Shown: one piece after another, positions 1 through 8,080 of the stretch
Numbering within the stretch: position 1 is the stretch's first letter
Layout of the letters: each line of letters starts with the position of its first letter
Notes under the pieces: model-generated
What the model saw: only the letters and a program-made list of their open reading frames with translations
Databases searched by the model: none
What the model was told of the DNA's origin: nothing
Source of the DNA: an uncultured Lachnospiraceae bacterium
GTDB lineage: Bacteria > Bacillota > Clostridia > Lachnospirales > Lachnospiraceae
Direction of reading: 5' to 3'
Assembly: GCA_910585555.1 (NCBI GenBank)
Contig: CAJUFU010000053.1
Span: 5,367-20,763 of the forward strand
Length of the DNA: 15,397 bases
Translations under genes and position numbers: made by a program

Positions 1-2231
1 AGTTCTGCCCCCTCTGCTTTGACCTGTATCTTTTCTCTGACTAACGGCTTAAGGATTCCCTGCCGGTCCCCATAGCGCAGGCGGATATAGCAAAGATGGC
101 CCGCCCTCGCCTCTTTTTCTTCCGGCTCTATAAACAGCACGGTTTCCGGCCCGGCAGTTTTTAGACAGGTCCTGCCCTTCTCCCGGCCTTCGGCGTCATA
201 GGAGACCGCCTCAATCATCCCGTTTTCATAGATACAGGAGAATTTGGCGATGCAGTTTCCGTTCAGTTTCTTGGTTCCCGCTTCTTTCCCGTTAATCCAG
301 ATACTCACATGATGGGCTCTGGCATAAACCTCCACGTCAGCCTTCCGCCCTTCACACCCCTGCCAGCTCCAGCTTTCTATGGCATTGGACATCTTCCATG
401 CTGACGGGCTGTGCCTGTGGCCTGTATGATTCACCGGGCAGACGCCTATAAAGGGGCCCTTTTCTTTCTCCAGCGCAACCTTGGTATAAAGGGCTTCGCA
501 CAGGGGCTTCCCTGTCAGATCGATTCGCCCGGACCCTGCCGACACCCAGCCGCACCCGCCGTCAAAACGGGGCGCATAATCTGCATATTCCCAGGAGCCA
601 ACCATCACTTCTCCCAGATAATCCATGCCCGCCCACACGAAATCCCCTATAATACGGGGATTTTTCTTGGCCATCTCCCAGAACAGATAAGCATCTTTAC
701 AGAAAGTCTCCGTTCCCAGAATGAATCTATCCGGGTATTTTTTCAAATCATGCCCATAACGGTAAATGCCGTAATTATATCCTGCGATATCCATATTGGC
801 AAAGGCATCTCTTGTTCTCACGTCACAGCCGTGCAGAGTGGCCCCCCGTTTCATGAACTCATCCCCTAAAAGCCCTGCCAGATTATTAAAAAACTGGCTT
901 CCCACAGCCTTTTTCTTTTTAGGGGTATTGTTTGTCTTCTCAGCTTTTTCGGCCTCTTTCCTGGCTTTCTGATCGCTGTAAACGCCAAAACCGATAGAAC
1001 TTAAGAAATTAAAGAAAATATTGACCCCGCAGGTTACCGGTCTGCTGTCATCCAGGGAGTGCAGAAAGTCCGTCATCTCCCCCGTCAGCCTGATGCCCCG
1101 CTCCTGTCCCGTCTCACTGACTTCATTGCCGGTAGAATACATAATGACACAAGGATGATTATAGTCTTTCTCAACCATATCCTCCAAATCTTTACGCCAC
1201 CACTTGTCAAAATAAGTGACATAATCATATTCTGTCTTATGGATATACCAATGGTCTATGTATTCGTCCATCACTAACATGCCCTGCCTGTCGCAAGCAT
1301 CGAGCAGCGCTTTCGAGCAGGGATTGTGGGCACTGCGCAGGGCATTGTAACCGTTTTCTTTCAGAATACGAACTTTGCGTTCTACCGCGTCCGCATCACA
1401 GACTGCCCCCAGCAGCCCGTTATCATGATGCACACAGGCTCCCTGTAAAATGATACGTTTTCCGTTCAGGCAAAAACCGTTTTGCCCCCAGCTTAAAGTA
1501 CGGATGCCAAAAGGTTCCTCCCACACATCCTCACCGAAGGTCACCTTACATCGGTACAGCTTCGGTGTCTCCACATCCCATAATTGTGCCTTGGGGATAT
1601 CGAGAACCACAACTGCCTTTCCATCATCCGCCTCTGTATCCTGCACTTGAATCTTTTCTCCATCCGGATCTGTTATTTCTATCTTCACACTGCCGGGCAT
1701 GCTGGTGCGCACTGCAGCTTCTATCTGCGCCGTCCCGGACGCTTTGACAGCCAAGGTGCGGATATGCACGCCGTTCACCGGAATGTGCGCCGCCTCTCCT
1801 ACCCATAAACTGACCGGCCGGTAAATACCTGCCCCCGAATACCAGCGGCTGTTGGGCTGGTCTGCATTACGCGCGATCACACGAATCTGCATCTCCTTGC
1901 CAATGACAAGATAGGGGGTCAAGTCCACATAAAAGTTCGTATAGCCATAGGGTCGAAAAGAAACCTGTTGTTCTCCCACCCAGACTTCCGCTTTCCGATA
2001 CACCCCTTCGAATTCCATGATTACGATTTTCCCCTGATAAGATGCATCCGGTGTAAAACGTTTCTCATATTCATAATCAAAGCCTTCATACCAGCCTGTA
2101 TTCGTACCGCCCGCCGCCGTTTCCGTGCGCTTCTCAAAAAACATGGCGTCATGGGGCAGCGTAACCTGCGCCGCCCCCTTCTCATGCAAATGTTTACAAG
2201 TCCAGCCCGTATTAAACGAAATCTTTCTCAT
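1..2231 (-). CDS. GH2 family beta-galactosidase-type glycoside hydrolase (C-terminus cut by window edge)
   Basis: Retaining exo-glycosidase of family GH2, probably cleaving terminal beta-galactosides or related beta-glycosides. The frame is open from the ATG at 2231 to the window edge (743 complete codons), so the C-terminus is missing. Visible order: N-terminal jelly-roll (about 1-170), Ig-like domain (about 175-270), TIM barrel (about 275-590), then a DUF4982-like/beta-sandwich region with WSWQGCEG and a VEVYARAHHVSIWING stretch. The acid/base is the Glu of GNEV (about E370) and the nucleophile is the Glu of GTETF (about E508), followed by IGDFVWAGMDYLGE. A lysine-rich insertion lies near residues 417-440. 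No signal peptide is seen, so it is probably cytoplasmic. GGAGG lies 7 nt before the ATG. The stop of the small membrane protein gene is 21 bp upstream, so the two are probably co-transcribed. Exact substrate is uncertain; GH2 membership is very secure. Confidence 0.93.
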   Translation of the reverse strand, partial: MRKISFNTGWTCKHLHEKGAAQVTLPHDAMFFEKRTETAAGGTNTGWYEGFDYEYEKRFTPDASYQGKIVIMEFEGVYRKAEVWVGEQQVSFRPYGYTNFYVDLTPYLVIGKEMQIRVIARNADQPNSRWYSGAGIYRPVSLWVGEAAHIPVNGVHIRTLAVKASGTAQIEAAVRTSMPGSVKIEITDPDGEKIQVQDTEADDGKAVVVLDIPKAQLWDVETPKLYRCKVTFGEDVWEEPFGIRTLSWGQNGFCLNGKRIILQGACVHHDNGLLGAVCDADAVERKVRILKENGYNALRSAHNPCSKALLDACDRQGMLVMDEYIDHWYIHKTEYDYVTYFDKWWRKDLEDMVEKDYNHPCVIMYSTGNEVSETGQERGIRLTGEMTDFLHSLDDSRPVTCGVNIFFNFLSSIGFGVYSDQKARKEAEKAEKTNNTPKKKKAVGSQFFNNLAGLLGDEFMKRGATLHGCDVRTRDAFANMDIAGYNYGIYRYGHDLKKYPDRFILGTETFCKDAYLFWEMAKKNPRIIGDFVWAGMDYLGEVMVGSWEYADYAPRFDGGCGWVSAGSGRIDLTGKPLCEALYTKVALEKEKGPFIGVCPVNHTGHRHSPSAWKMSNAIESWSWQGCEGRKADVEVYARAHHVSIWINGKEAGTKKLNGNCIAKFSCIYENGMIEAVSYDAEGREKGRTCLKTAGPETVLFIEPEEKEARAGHLCYIRLRYGDRQGILKPLVREKIQVKAEGAE

Positions 2232-2252
2232 GCCAAACCTCCATACACCCTT

Positions 2253-2675
2253 CTACGCCTTTTTGCGAAATCCTTCCGTGATTAAAGCAAGCAGCGCCAG
2301 CAGATAAAATACCACGCCCACGATGGAAATGTGAAGCGCTGTCGCCTCAGCCTGGGGATAATTAACCGGAATAAAATATACATCTGCCGCCAGACTCACC
2401 CTGCTCATCACAAAGAAGTAAAAGCTCACAAGCAGCATGACAAAACCCGCCGCCGTCATAAGATCAAGAGAAACCGGTGTCAATTTCTCACTCATAAATG
2501 CCGCCGCCCACAAAAGTACCATACACAAGACCGTACCGATAATGGGCCAGGGATTGACCGCGGAAGCCGCCAAATATCCTGTCACGGATGTAATAATATA
2601 GATGATCATTCCCACAAGCGCACTGCACATTGCTGCCAGTGTAACGCTGTTGGATTTTGTTATTTCTATTTTCAT
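2253..2675 (-). CDS. Small four-helix integral membrane protein, function unknown
   Basis: A hydrophobic protein of about 140 residues with four predicted membrane segments (roughly 10-35, 42-60, 73-92 and 113-132) and a short basic C-terminal tail, EGFRKKA. I recognise no domain. The frame extends to an ATG at 2687, but that codon has no ribosome binding site. A GGAG sits 6 nt before the ATG at 2675, so I chose MKIEITKSN as the start; the ATG at 2678 is a weaker option. It lies between the membrane-anchored GH3 gene and the GH2 gene, 21 bp from the latter, in the same direction, so it is probably co-expressed with both. It could help sugar or signal movement across the membrane or support the anchored glycosidase, but nothing in the sequence proves this. 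It lacks obvious transporter or nucleotide-binding motifs. Confidence 0.8.
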   Translation of the reverse strand: MKIEITKSNSVTLAAMCSALVGMIIYIITSVTGYLAASAVNPWPIIGTVLCMVLLWAAAFMSEKLTPVSLDLMTAAGFVMLLVSFYFFVMSRVSLAADVYFIPVNYPQAEATALHISIVGVVFYLLALLALITEGFRKKA

Positions 2676-2701
2676 CATTTTCTCCATTTCTGCGCTGCTT
2701 T

Positions 2702-2722
2702 TGTCTCAACTCTGTTGAGACA
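2702..2722. repeat. Perfect 9-bp inverted repeat (3-nt centre) upstream of the small membrane protein gene
   Basis: The arms TGTCTCAAC and GTTGAGACA flank the centre TCT. The dyad lies 15-27 bp before the possible starts of the small membrane protein gene. No T-run follows on either strand, so an intrinsic terminator is unlikely. It could be an operator, or an mRNA hairpin between the GH3 and downstream cistrons that stabilises or processes the transcript. Confidence 0.6.
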
Positions 2723-2736
2723 CCGCATTGAACGAG

Positions 2737-2764
2737 TTTGTGTCAAGCAACGCGCAGACACAAA
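2737..2764. repeat. Perfect 8-bp inverted repeat (12-nt loop) after the GH3 gene
   Basis: The arms TTTGTGTC and GACACAAA are separated by 12 nt. The dyad begins about 36 bp beyond the GH3 stop codon on the minus strand. The minus strand carries a perfect TTGACA (2741-2746) within this repeat, but no good -10 box follows at 16-18 bp, so I do not call a promoter. No T-run follows either. An operator or RNA hairpin is possible. Confidence 0.5.
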
Positions 2765-2800
2765 TCCCGCGATTGAAAATTTTAATTTACTATCTTTTCA

Positions 2801-5800
2801 TCATGCTCCTTTCTCCGTCTTCTGGTCTGTGCTTTTGCGTCTGCCCACTGCATAACAGACACCGCAAAATACCGTAGCCAGGCCAAACACTGCAATGCAG
2901 ACAATATAAAGGATACGCCACCATGTCATCACATTTACCGTGTGGGTTGTTTCATTCACCCCGTTCATGGCTGCACTGTGGGATAATGCGTAAAGCAGAT
3001 AATGAATATCTTCCTTGACTGCCTGCGCCATCTGCCTGTCACCGCTAAGGGCTTCACCGTTCCAGTATGTGATCTCCTCTGAGACGCCGAATCCGCAGAA
3101 GGCTGTTGTACCGGCCATGATAGATTCCTTCGGAGACGCCTTCAATGCTACCCCTGTGAAGTCCGTCACATTATAGCCGTTGAAGTCCCACTCGTCGCGC
3201 ATAATCTGTACCTGAACGCCTCTGTTGGCACTGGGCGGCACCGCACCGATTCTGTTATAAGATGACATCACCCCCAGAGCGCCTTCTGTATAGGTATCCG
3301 CCCTGTTCTCATCTGCTTTAAAGGATGCCGGTTTTCCGTTTGCCTCAAAAGCCTGCTGTAAACCGCGAAGCTCCAATTCACGGGCTTTCTGCTCGCTCAT
3401 AAAGATGGCAATGCCTGACCGGTTAATCTCCTGATCGTTAAAGGCCGCATGTTTGATATTGACAAGGGTTCCCTTGGACTGTGCACCCTGTACCACTGCA
3501 CTGCCGATATATCCTGTAAGAATCGGGTCTTCCGAATAATACTCCGCACCGCGGCTGTTATAGGCATGACGGTGAATGTTCATACCCGGTCCAATCATAA
3601 TGGGCAGATTCAATACCAGCGTGCTCTCTCCCAATGTCACCTCACCGTTTTCATAGGCCAGCTCTTTGTTCCAGCTATAAGCGATATTCTGCGGGGTAGG
3701 ACCCACACGCGTTCCATAGTCATACTCCGCCGCGTCCGCGTAGGGTACTCCCTGATAGCCGCCTTCTGTCAGGTAATGGGAATCCGAACCGTTGGGGCCG
3801 TCGTCCGCCGCATACTGGGGCAGTCCAACGGACTCAATCGCCGCAATATTATGAAACGCATTGGCCGCAAAGTTTAAGAATTCATCGATGGTAACTTTGC
3901 TCGTCAGTTCCTCCCATCTGGGGTCATCGAAATCAGCACCCTTTAAGTCATTGATGGTCAGATCACTGCTTGTATCGCCAAATACAATATCCGAAGTGTC
4001 CTCCCCTGTCTTTAACTCTATGAAATCATTGCCCAACAATCTTGAGAGCGCTTCGTTGGCAGTGATACCCTCATAGGTTTTGGGGAAAGTCCCGTTCCAA
4101 TCGCTTCTGGTCAGGTATGTAACTGTATCCGGCATAAACGCATTCAAATCGGTAGCATAGTCTCCCTCCGAAAGGGCATTGGTAATCTCCACGCCTGCCT
4201 TGCTGACAGAGAACGTATCCGCATCCACTTCTCCGTCCCAGCTCCACTGATAGCTTTTGGCCGCATCCCCATCCGCCGTCATGCCATCGGCTGTGCTCTT
4301 TCCCTGCGCCGCCAGCATATTATTTAAAGCATCATGTGCATCGTCGCCGATTGCAAAATAGTAATCCCCCGGCTCTACAATAAAGGTTTTTGCATTTTCC
4401 GCATCATAGCTTGCAAGGTTTGCCATATCCACTTCCATGGTGATTGTCTGGCTCTCCCCCGGCGCAAGCAGATTGGTCTTCTCGAAATCCATCAGTTGCA
4501 CAGCCGCTTTCTCAATATGATACTGCTTGTCGTAGTCCGTATAAGGTGCCTGCGCATAAAGCTGCACCACTGCCCTGCCAGGCGTATCTCCACGGTTCGT
4601 AGTGGTCACGCTCACCGCCGCCGTTTTTTTATCCCCGGAAATCTCAACAGAATCTAAAGTCTGCTCAAACGCTGTATAGGACAATCCGTATCCGAAAGGA
4701 TATATCACTTCATTGGCATAATCCCATTCGCCGTCCGCCTGCGCCACTGTGCCGTCCACATTGGCATAAGTTCCGGCTGCTGCCTCGCTGCCGCCGTTTC
4801 CAAGTACAATATCCGCATAACGGGTCTCATAATAACGATATCCTGTGTAGATGCCTTCCGCCTCTACCAGATAAGAATTCACATTGGCCGCCTCAGAAAA
4901 GTCCGCCGCATTGGCCCAGGGAATATCGCCGTAATTCTGCATAGCCGGTGCCAGCGCACTGTTTTTGGCAAAACTGTCTCCCAGATGTCCGGAAGGTGAG
5001 ACCGTACCGTTTAATACATCCGCCACCCCGTAGAACCCATAGGCGCCCGGATATCCAATCCAGAGAATCGCATCGATATCAGGGTCCTCTTCCAGATTCG
5101 CAATCTCCATCTGGTTGGTGGCATTGACCAACACGATCACCTTATCAAAATTCGCCTTGGCCTCCTCGATCATCGCCATCTCTTCTTCGCTTAAGCTTAA
5201 AATATTGCCGGTCACGGTTTCCACACCGGAGGCACGTCCCGCCTCGCCCGGATAATAGCCGTTCCCGTTCTCGCCGCCGATACGTCCCACCACTACGATT
5301 GCCGCATCATTGTAAGAAGCATAATCCTTGTCAAACGCAGGATTTAACCCGCGAAGCTCCTCAAGGGTCAGCTCATTGGGGTCATCATAAGCGCTGAGCA
5401 CCTCATAAGCCGGAAGGATGCCGCCGCCAAACTGGGGAACCGTCCATTCCTTATCTGCAAAGAAGGCCGCATAAGTTTCCAGCATAGAGGGATTGATCTG
5501 GAATCCCTTCTCCGCAAACGCATCAAAAATCTGTACCGTGGATTTGCCATCCGGAACACTGCCGCCGTTATTTCCATATACCGGCGCATAACTTCTCACA
5601 CCAAACAGCGTAATCTTAGCTGTATCAGAAAGCGGCAGGGCATTGTTTTCATTCTTTAATAACGTATATGTCTCCTGCGATGTCCTTACTGCCAGCTCTT
5701 GAAACCCTTCATAGGCCTCTTTTGCTGTCTTGAATTTGGACTGATAAGTCCATGCATCTTCACCGTCCGCCGATTCCTCAGTTACGGTTTTCTGGCTGCG

Positions 5801-5926
5801 CGTTCCCACAAACGCGTCAACCGATGTGCGGTAAATCTCCAGTATATTGGCCGCCATAACTGAAATGGTCAGAAACAGTGCACATACAAAAGACATACCA
5901 CGCCAAAGGTTCGTTTTTTTGAACAT
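2801..5926 (-). CDS. Membrane-anchored GH3 beta-glucosidase-type enzyme with swapped (C-then-N) domain order
   Basis: A 1041-residue family GH3 hydrolase, probably releasing terminal beta-linked glucose or a related sugar outside the cell. An uncleaved-looking N-terminal membrane segment (about 11-28) and a C-terminal one (about 1003-1027, then RRKSTDQK) suggest anchoring at both ends with the catalytic part outside. Domain order is reversed: the GH3 C-terminal alpha/beta domain (about 85-370, GRIGGE with E219 as candidate acid/base, GYRYYE), a fibronectin III-like domain (about 410-530), then the TIM barrel (about 670-960). In the barrel: the NIHRH...SEDP motif (783-801), NIKHAAFNDQE (823-833) and GYNVTDF (917-923), with D922 the predicted nucleophile. 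Phe replaces the usual Trp after it. Permuted GH3 enzymes are known from rumen bacteria such as Ruminococcus and Butyrivibrio. GGAGG precedes the ATG. It lies 85 bp downstream of the histidine kinase. Family is secure; substrate is not. Confidence 0.93.
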   Translation of the reverse strand: MFKKTNLWRGMSFVCALFLTISVMAANILEIYRTSVDAFVGTRSQKTVTEESADGEDAWTYQSKFKTAKEAYEGFQELAVRTSQETYTLLKNENNALPLSDTAKITLFGVRSYAPVYGNNGGSVPDGKSTVQIFDAFAEKGFQINPSMLETYAAFFADKEWTVPQFGGGILPAYEVLSAYDDPNELTLEELRGLNPAFDKDYASYNDAAIVVVGRIGGENGNGYYPGEAGRASGVETVTGNILSLSEEEMAMIEEAKANFDKVIVLVNATNQMEIANLEEDPDIDAILWIGYPGAYGFYGVADVLNGTVSPSGHLGDSFAKNSALAPAMQNYGDIPWANAADFSEAANVNSYLVEAEGIYTGYRYYETRYADIVLGNGGSEAAAGTYANVDGTVAQADGEWDYANEVIYPFGYGLSYTAFEQTLDSVEISGDKKTAAVSVTTTNRGDTPGRAVVQLYAQAPYTDYDKQYHIEKAAVQLMDFEKTNLLAPGESQTITMEVDMANLASYDAENAKTFIVEPGDYYFAIGDDAHDALNNMLAAQGKSTADGMTADGDAAKSYQWSWDGEVDADTFSVSKAGVEITNALSEGDYATDLNAFMPDTVTYLTRSDWNGTFPKTYEGITANEALSRLLGNDFIELKTGEDTSDIVFGDTSSDLTINDLKGADFDDPRWEELTSKVTIDEFLNFAANAFHNIAAIESVGLPQYAADDGPNGSDSHYLTEGGYQGVPYADAAEYDYGTRVGPTPQNIAYSWNKELAYENGEVTLGESTLVLNLPIMIGPGMNIHRHAYNSRGAEYYSEDPILTGYIGSAVVQGAQSKGTLVNIKHAAFNDQEINRSGIAIFMSEQKARELELRGLQQAFEANGKPASFKADENRADTYTEGALGVMSSYNRIGAVPPSANRGVQVQIMRDEWDFNGYNVTDFTGVALKASPKESIMAGTTAFCGFGVSEEITYWNGEALSGDRQMAQAVKEDIHYLLYALSHSAAMNGVNETTHTVNVMTWWRILYIVCIAVFGLATVFCGVCYAVGRRKSTDQKTEKGA

Positions 5927-5940
5927 GTCTCACTCCTCCA

Positions 5941-5983
5941 TCCTTCTTTTGATGGTGCCACCATATCAGTTTTCTTGATCCGG
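5941..5983 (-). promoter_or_regulatory. Possible internal promoter for the GH3 gene (weak)
   Basis: On the minus strand a TGATATGGT sequence resembles an extended -10 (TGnTATGGT) and lies 17 bp downstream of TTGTTC, a poor -35. The candidate -35 and spacer fall inside the 22-bp palindrome at 5971-5992, as expected if a repressor occludes polymerase. Both boxes are only partial matches, so this is tentative. Confidence 0.3.
5952..5964. repeat. 13-bp palindrome between kinase and GH3 genes
   Basis: Perfect 6-bp arms ATGGTG and CACCAT surround a central C, 26-38 bp upstream of the GH3 start codon. It is either a second operator half or an mRNA hairpin in the leader of the GH3 cistron. No T-run follows. 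Confidence 0.5.
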
Positions 5984-5992
5984 AACAAGAAA
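5971..5992. promoter_or_regulatory. 22-bp near-perfect palindrome, probable operator upstream of the GH3 gene
   Basis: The halves TTTCTTGATCC and GGAACAAGAAA are complementary at 10 of 11 positions, centred on TCCGGA. The site lies 20-41 bp after the kinase stop codon and 45-66 bp before the GH3 start. No T-run follows on the minus strand, so a terminator is unlikely. Its length and symmetry fit a dimeric repressor or activator (LacI, GntR or TetR type). No gene for an obvious sugar-responsive repressor is inside the window. Confidence 0.55.
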
Positions 5993-6011
5993 TCTTTCCC
6001 AAACTGTATTT

Positions 6012-7313
6012 TTAGGAGCCTAAACTGCAATCAACGGGAAGCAGAATGTTCAACGTAAAGACACCGTCCTTAGCTTTGACTGACAGATGTCCCTGATACT
6101 TCTCCACAATCATGCGGATGCTCTTCATGCCAAAACCGTGATACCGCTTATCCTCTTTCGTTGTCTGCGGCATCCCTTTTAAAAAAGTCAGTGTCCCATC
6201 ATAATAGTTTTCAAAGTGAATGACTAACATCCCCTTGTCGCTTCGCACTCTCACACTGACATAGCGCCGTTCCTCATCCGCAAGCTTCTCTACGGCCTCT
6301 ATCGCATTATCCACTGCATTGCCAAACAAAGAGTAAATATCCGACTGTTTCATAAAAGAAAGCCATTTTCCCTCCATCATACAGTCCAGCCGGATATTTT
6401 TATTTTCACACACCATCAGTTTCTCTACCATCAGGACATCCAAAGCCTCATTGCCGGTCTTAAAGGCCATATCATAAATATTAACCGCCCGTTCCAGCTC
6501 CCTGATCTCTTCCTTGGGGACACGATTGCCAAGTGTGGCAATCTGATTCTTGATATCATGGCATTTGATATTGATCAACTCAATGTTCTCTTTGGAGCTC
6601 TCCATCTGCTGCTTTTGCTGATATAAAATGTGCTGTAAAATCTCGCCGTTATGCTGCTCGCTCTCCCTGCGCGTAATCTCGCACTGCAGGGCCAGCAGGA
6701 ACAGACAGCTTATCATGTCGAATAAACTATAAACGGTATATGCCTGAAAACCGCTCCCCGTGCTGTATTTATCAAACAAGTTCTGCAGTACATTGGTACA
6801 AAGCTGCATCCCCACCAGCAGAAAAAGTACCGTCTGGGAACCGGTCATATACTTCACATCTTTCCTTCGAAGTTCCCTGCCAAAGGTCAGATAACATAGG
6901 AACACAAAGATAACGGAGAGCAGCGGATACATAAAAATCGTGATGCCGGAAGACAGTTTCAGATACTGATCTCCTACTGCCAGCAGAGTCCGCGCCATAC
7001 GGAAAGAAAAATGCTGGGCCGCACCCGCCGCCGTCACATAAAAGACAGCCTGTCGAAGAGGCCCTTCAAAGCAGCTTTTCACCGCCCCTACGCACAAAAA
7101 GAAAAACAGAATCGTCCTGCCGCTCTTCATCCATTCATTATCAAAAGGAATCCATGTCCACATCATAGACACCAAAAGAAGTACCGCCCCTGCCAAACAT
7201 CCCCGCAAAAGAAAACGCGGTCTTCTATCCATCCACCCGCAGAAGAAAAAGACCGCAATCAAAATTTCAAACACATATCCATTCGTCTCAAAAAAAGTAT
7301 ATAAGGTCGTCAT
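6012..7313 (-). CDS. AgrC-like sensor histidine kinase (GHKL ATPase, multi-pass membrane sensor)
   Basis: Sensor kinase of the AgrC/CitA-like GHKL type, 433 residues. The N-terminal half carries about six or seven membrane segments (near 14-27, 37-55, 67-80, 88-105, 124-145, 160-177 and 192-212). A coiled linker follows, then the phospho-acceptor box NIKCHDIKNQ with H252. The ATPase N box is LFGNAVDNAIEAV (329-341) and the G box is HGFGMKSIR (392-400), near the C-terminus as usual for this family. Its start ATG overlaps the stop of the response regulator as ATGA, so the two are translationally coupled partners. Family members often sense peptides or small molecules through the membrane domain. 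Here no agrB- or agrD-like gene is adjacent, and glycosidase genes follow in the same direction, so the signal could be a sugar, a peptide or cell-envelope related; this is unknown. Confidence 0.92.
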   Translation of the reverse strand: MTTLYTFFETNGYVFEILIAVFFFCGWMDRRPRFLLRGCLAGAVLLLVSMMWTWIPFDNEWMKSGRTILFFFLCVGAVKSCFEGPLRQAVFYVTAAGAAQHFSFRMARTLLAVGDQYLKLSSGITIFMYPLLSVIFVFLCYLTFGRELRRKDVKYMTGSQTVLFLLVGMQLCTNVLQNLFDKYSTGSGFQAYTVYSLFDMISCLFLLALQCEITRRESEQHNGEILQHILYQQKQQMESSKENIELINIKCHDIKNQIATLGNRVPKEEIRELERAVNIYDMAFKTGNEALDVLMVEKLMVCENKNIRLDCMMEGKWLSFMKQSDIYSLFGNAVDNAIEAVEKLADEERRYVSVRVRSDKGMLVIHFENYYDGTLTFLKGMPQTTKEDKRYHGFGMKSIRMIVEKYQGHLSVKAKDGVFTLNILLPVDCSLGS

Positions 7314-8023
7314 AATACATTCTCATTCCCCATGGTTTCCGCCAGTTCACTCATAAACGCCTTCTTGCGCGGCCTACTGATCTGCAGTTCTTCCCCCTGC
7401 GCCATCACAAGGGTATAACCCTGCACCGCGGCAATATGCCTTTGGTTGACCAGATAGCATTTATTACACCGCAGAAACCCTTTCTCCTTTAACTTATTTT
7501 CCAGTTCATGCAATGTCCCGCTCCCTGTAATTTCGCCTCTCTCCGTATGAAAAATCAGAGTATGCCCGCGCACTTCAATATAACCGATTTCCTGTACTCT
7601 AAGCCTCACCATACCACTCTGGCGCTGCACCAGGATTGCTTCCTGCGCCTCTTTTAATCTGGACACCGCCCGGCGCAGTTTCAGTTCAAAATCCCCATAA
7701 TGGACAGGCTTCACCAGATAATCCAAGGCGTCCACTTCATATCCCTTCACCGCAAACTGCGCCATATTCGTTACAAATAGCAAAACCACCTGTTTGTCTA
7801 TTTCCCGCAGCCTCTGCGCCGCTTCCATGCCGTTAATAAAGGGAAGCTCAATATCCATAAAGACCATATCATAAATACGCCTGTAGCTGTCAAGAAAGGC
7901 CAGGGCGTCCCCGAAAGACGCAATATCAAATTTCTCGTTGTTTTCCTGCGCATACCGTTCCAGATAGCCCTGCAGCTTTTCCATGGCGGCACGATTATCC
8001 TCTACAATCGCAATTTTGAACAT
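7310..8023 (-). CDS. LytTR-family response regulator
   Basis: Two-component response regulator of 237 residues, cognate to the overlapping histidine kinase. The receiver domain (about 1-120) has the acidic pair E8/D9, the phospho-acceptor D57 in VFMDIEL, T85 in FVTN and K105 in YLVKPV. The LytTR DNA-binding domain (about 135-235) shows the typical IGYIEVRGHTLIFHTERGEI, FLRCNKCYLVN and ELQISRPRKKAF patterns. Regulators of this AgrA/VirR class bind short direct repeats upstream of promoters. An AAGGAAGG ribosome binding site precedes the ATG. It is the first gene of the minus-strand series and is divergent from the TetR gene. A tandem repeat next to its own -35 box suggests autoregulation. Likely further targets are the GH3 and GH2 genes in the same series; that is inferred from position only. 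Confidence 0.94.
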   Translation of the reverse strand: MFKIAIVEDNRAAMEKLQGYLERYAQENNEKFDIASFGDALAFLDSYRRIYDMVFMDIELPFINGMEAAQRLREIDKQVVLLFVTNMAQFAVKGYEVDALDYLVKPVHYGDFELKLRRAVSRLKEAQEAILVQRQSGMVRLRVQEIGYIEVRGHTLIFHTERGEITGSGTLHELENKLKEKGFLRCNKCYLVNQRHIAAVQGYTLVMAQGEELQISRPRKKAFMSELAETMGNENVL

Positions 8024-8080
8024 GATAAGGTCCTTCCTTTCCGGCTGTACTTTCCAAATACTTTTTTTATTTATGTTGTT

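Noticed and set aside
352..869. Open frames of 67 and 152 residues inside the GH2 gene region
   Set aside because: They are other-frame shadows of the GH2 coding frame, which has catalytic motifs and runs unbroken from 2231 to the edge.
417..1000. Frameshift in the GH2 gene suggested by the lysine-rich insertion
   Set aside because: The frame stays open and both catalytic glutamates are in phase; such charged insertions occur in this GH2 group.
2737..2764. Promoter based on the perfect TTGACA on the minus strand
   Set aside because: No acceptable -10 box is found 15-19 bp downstream, and the hexamer is part of an inverted repeat.
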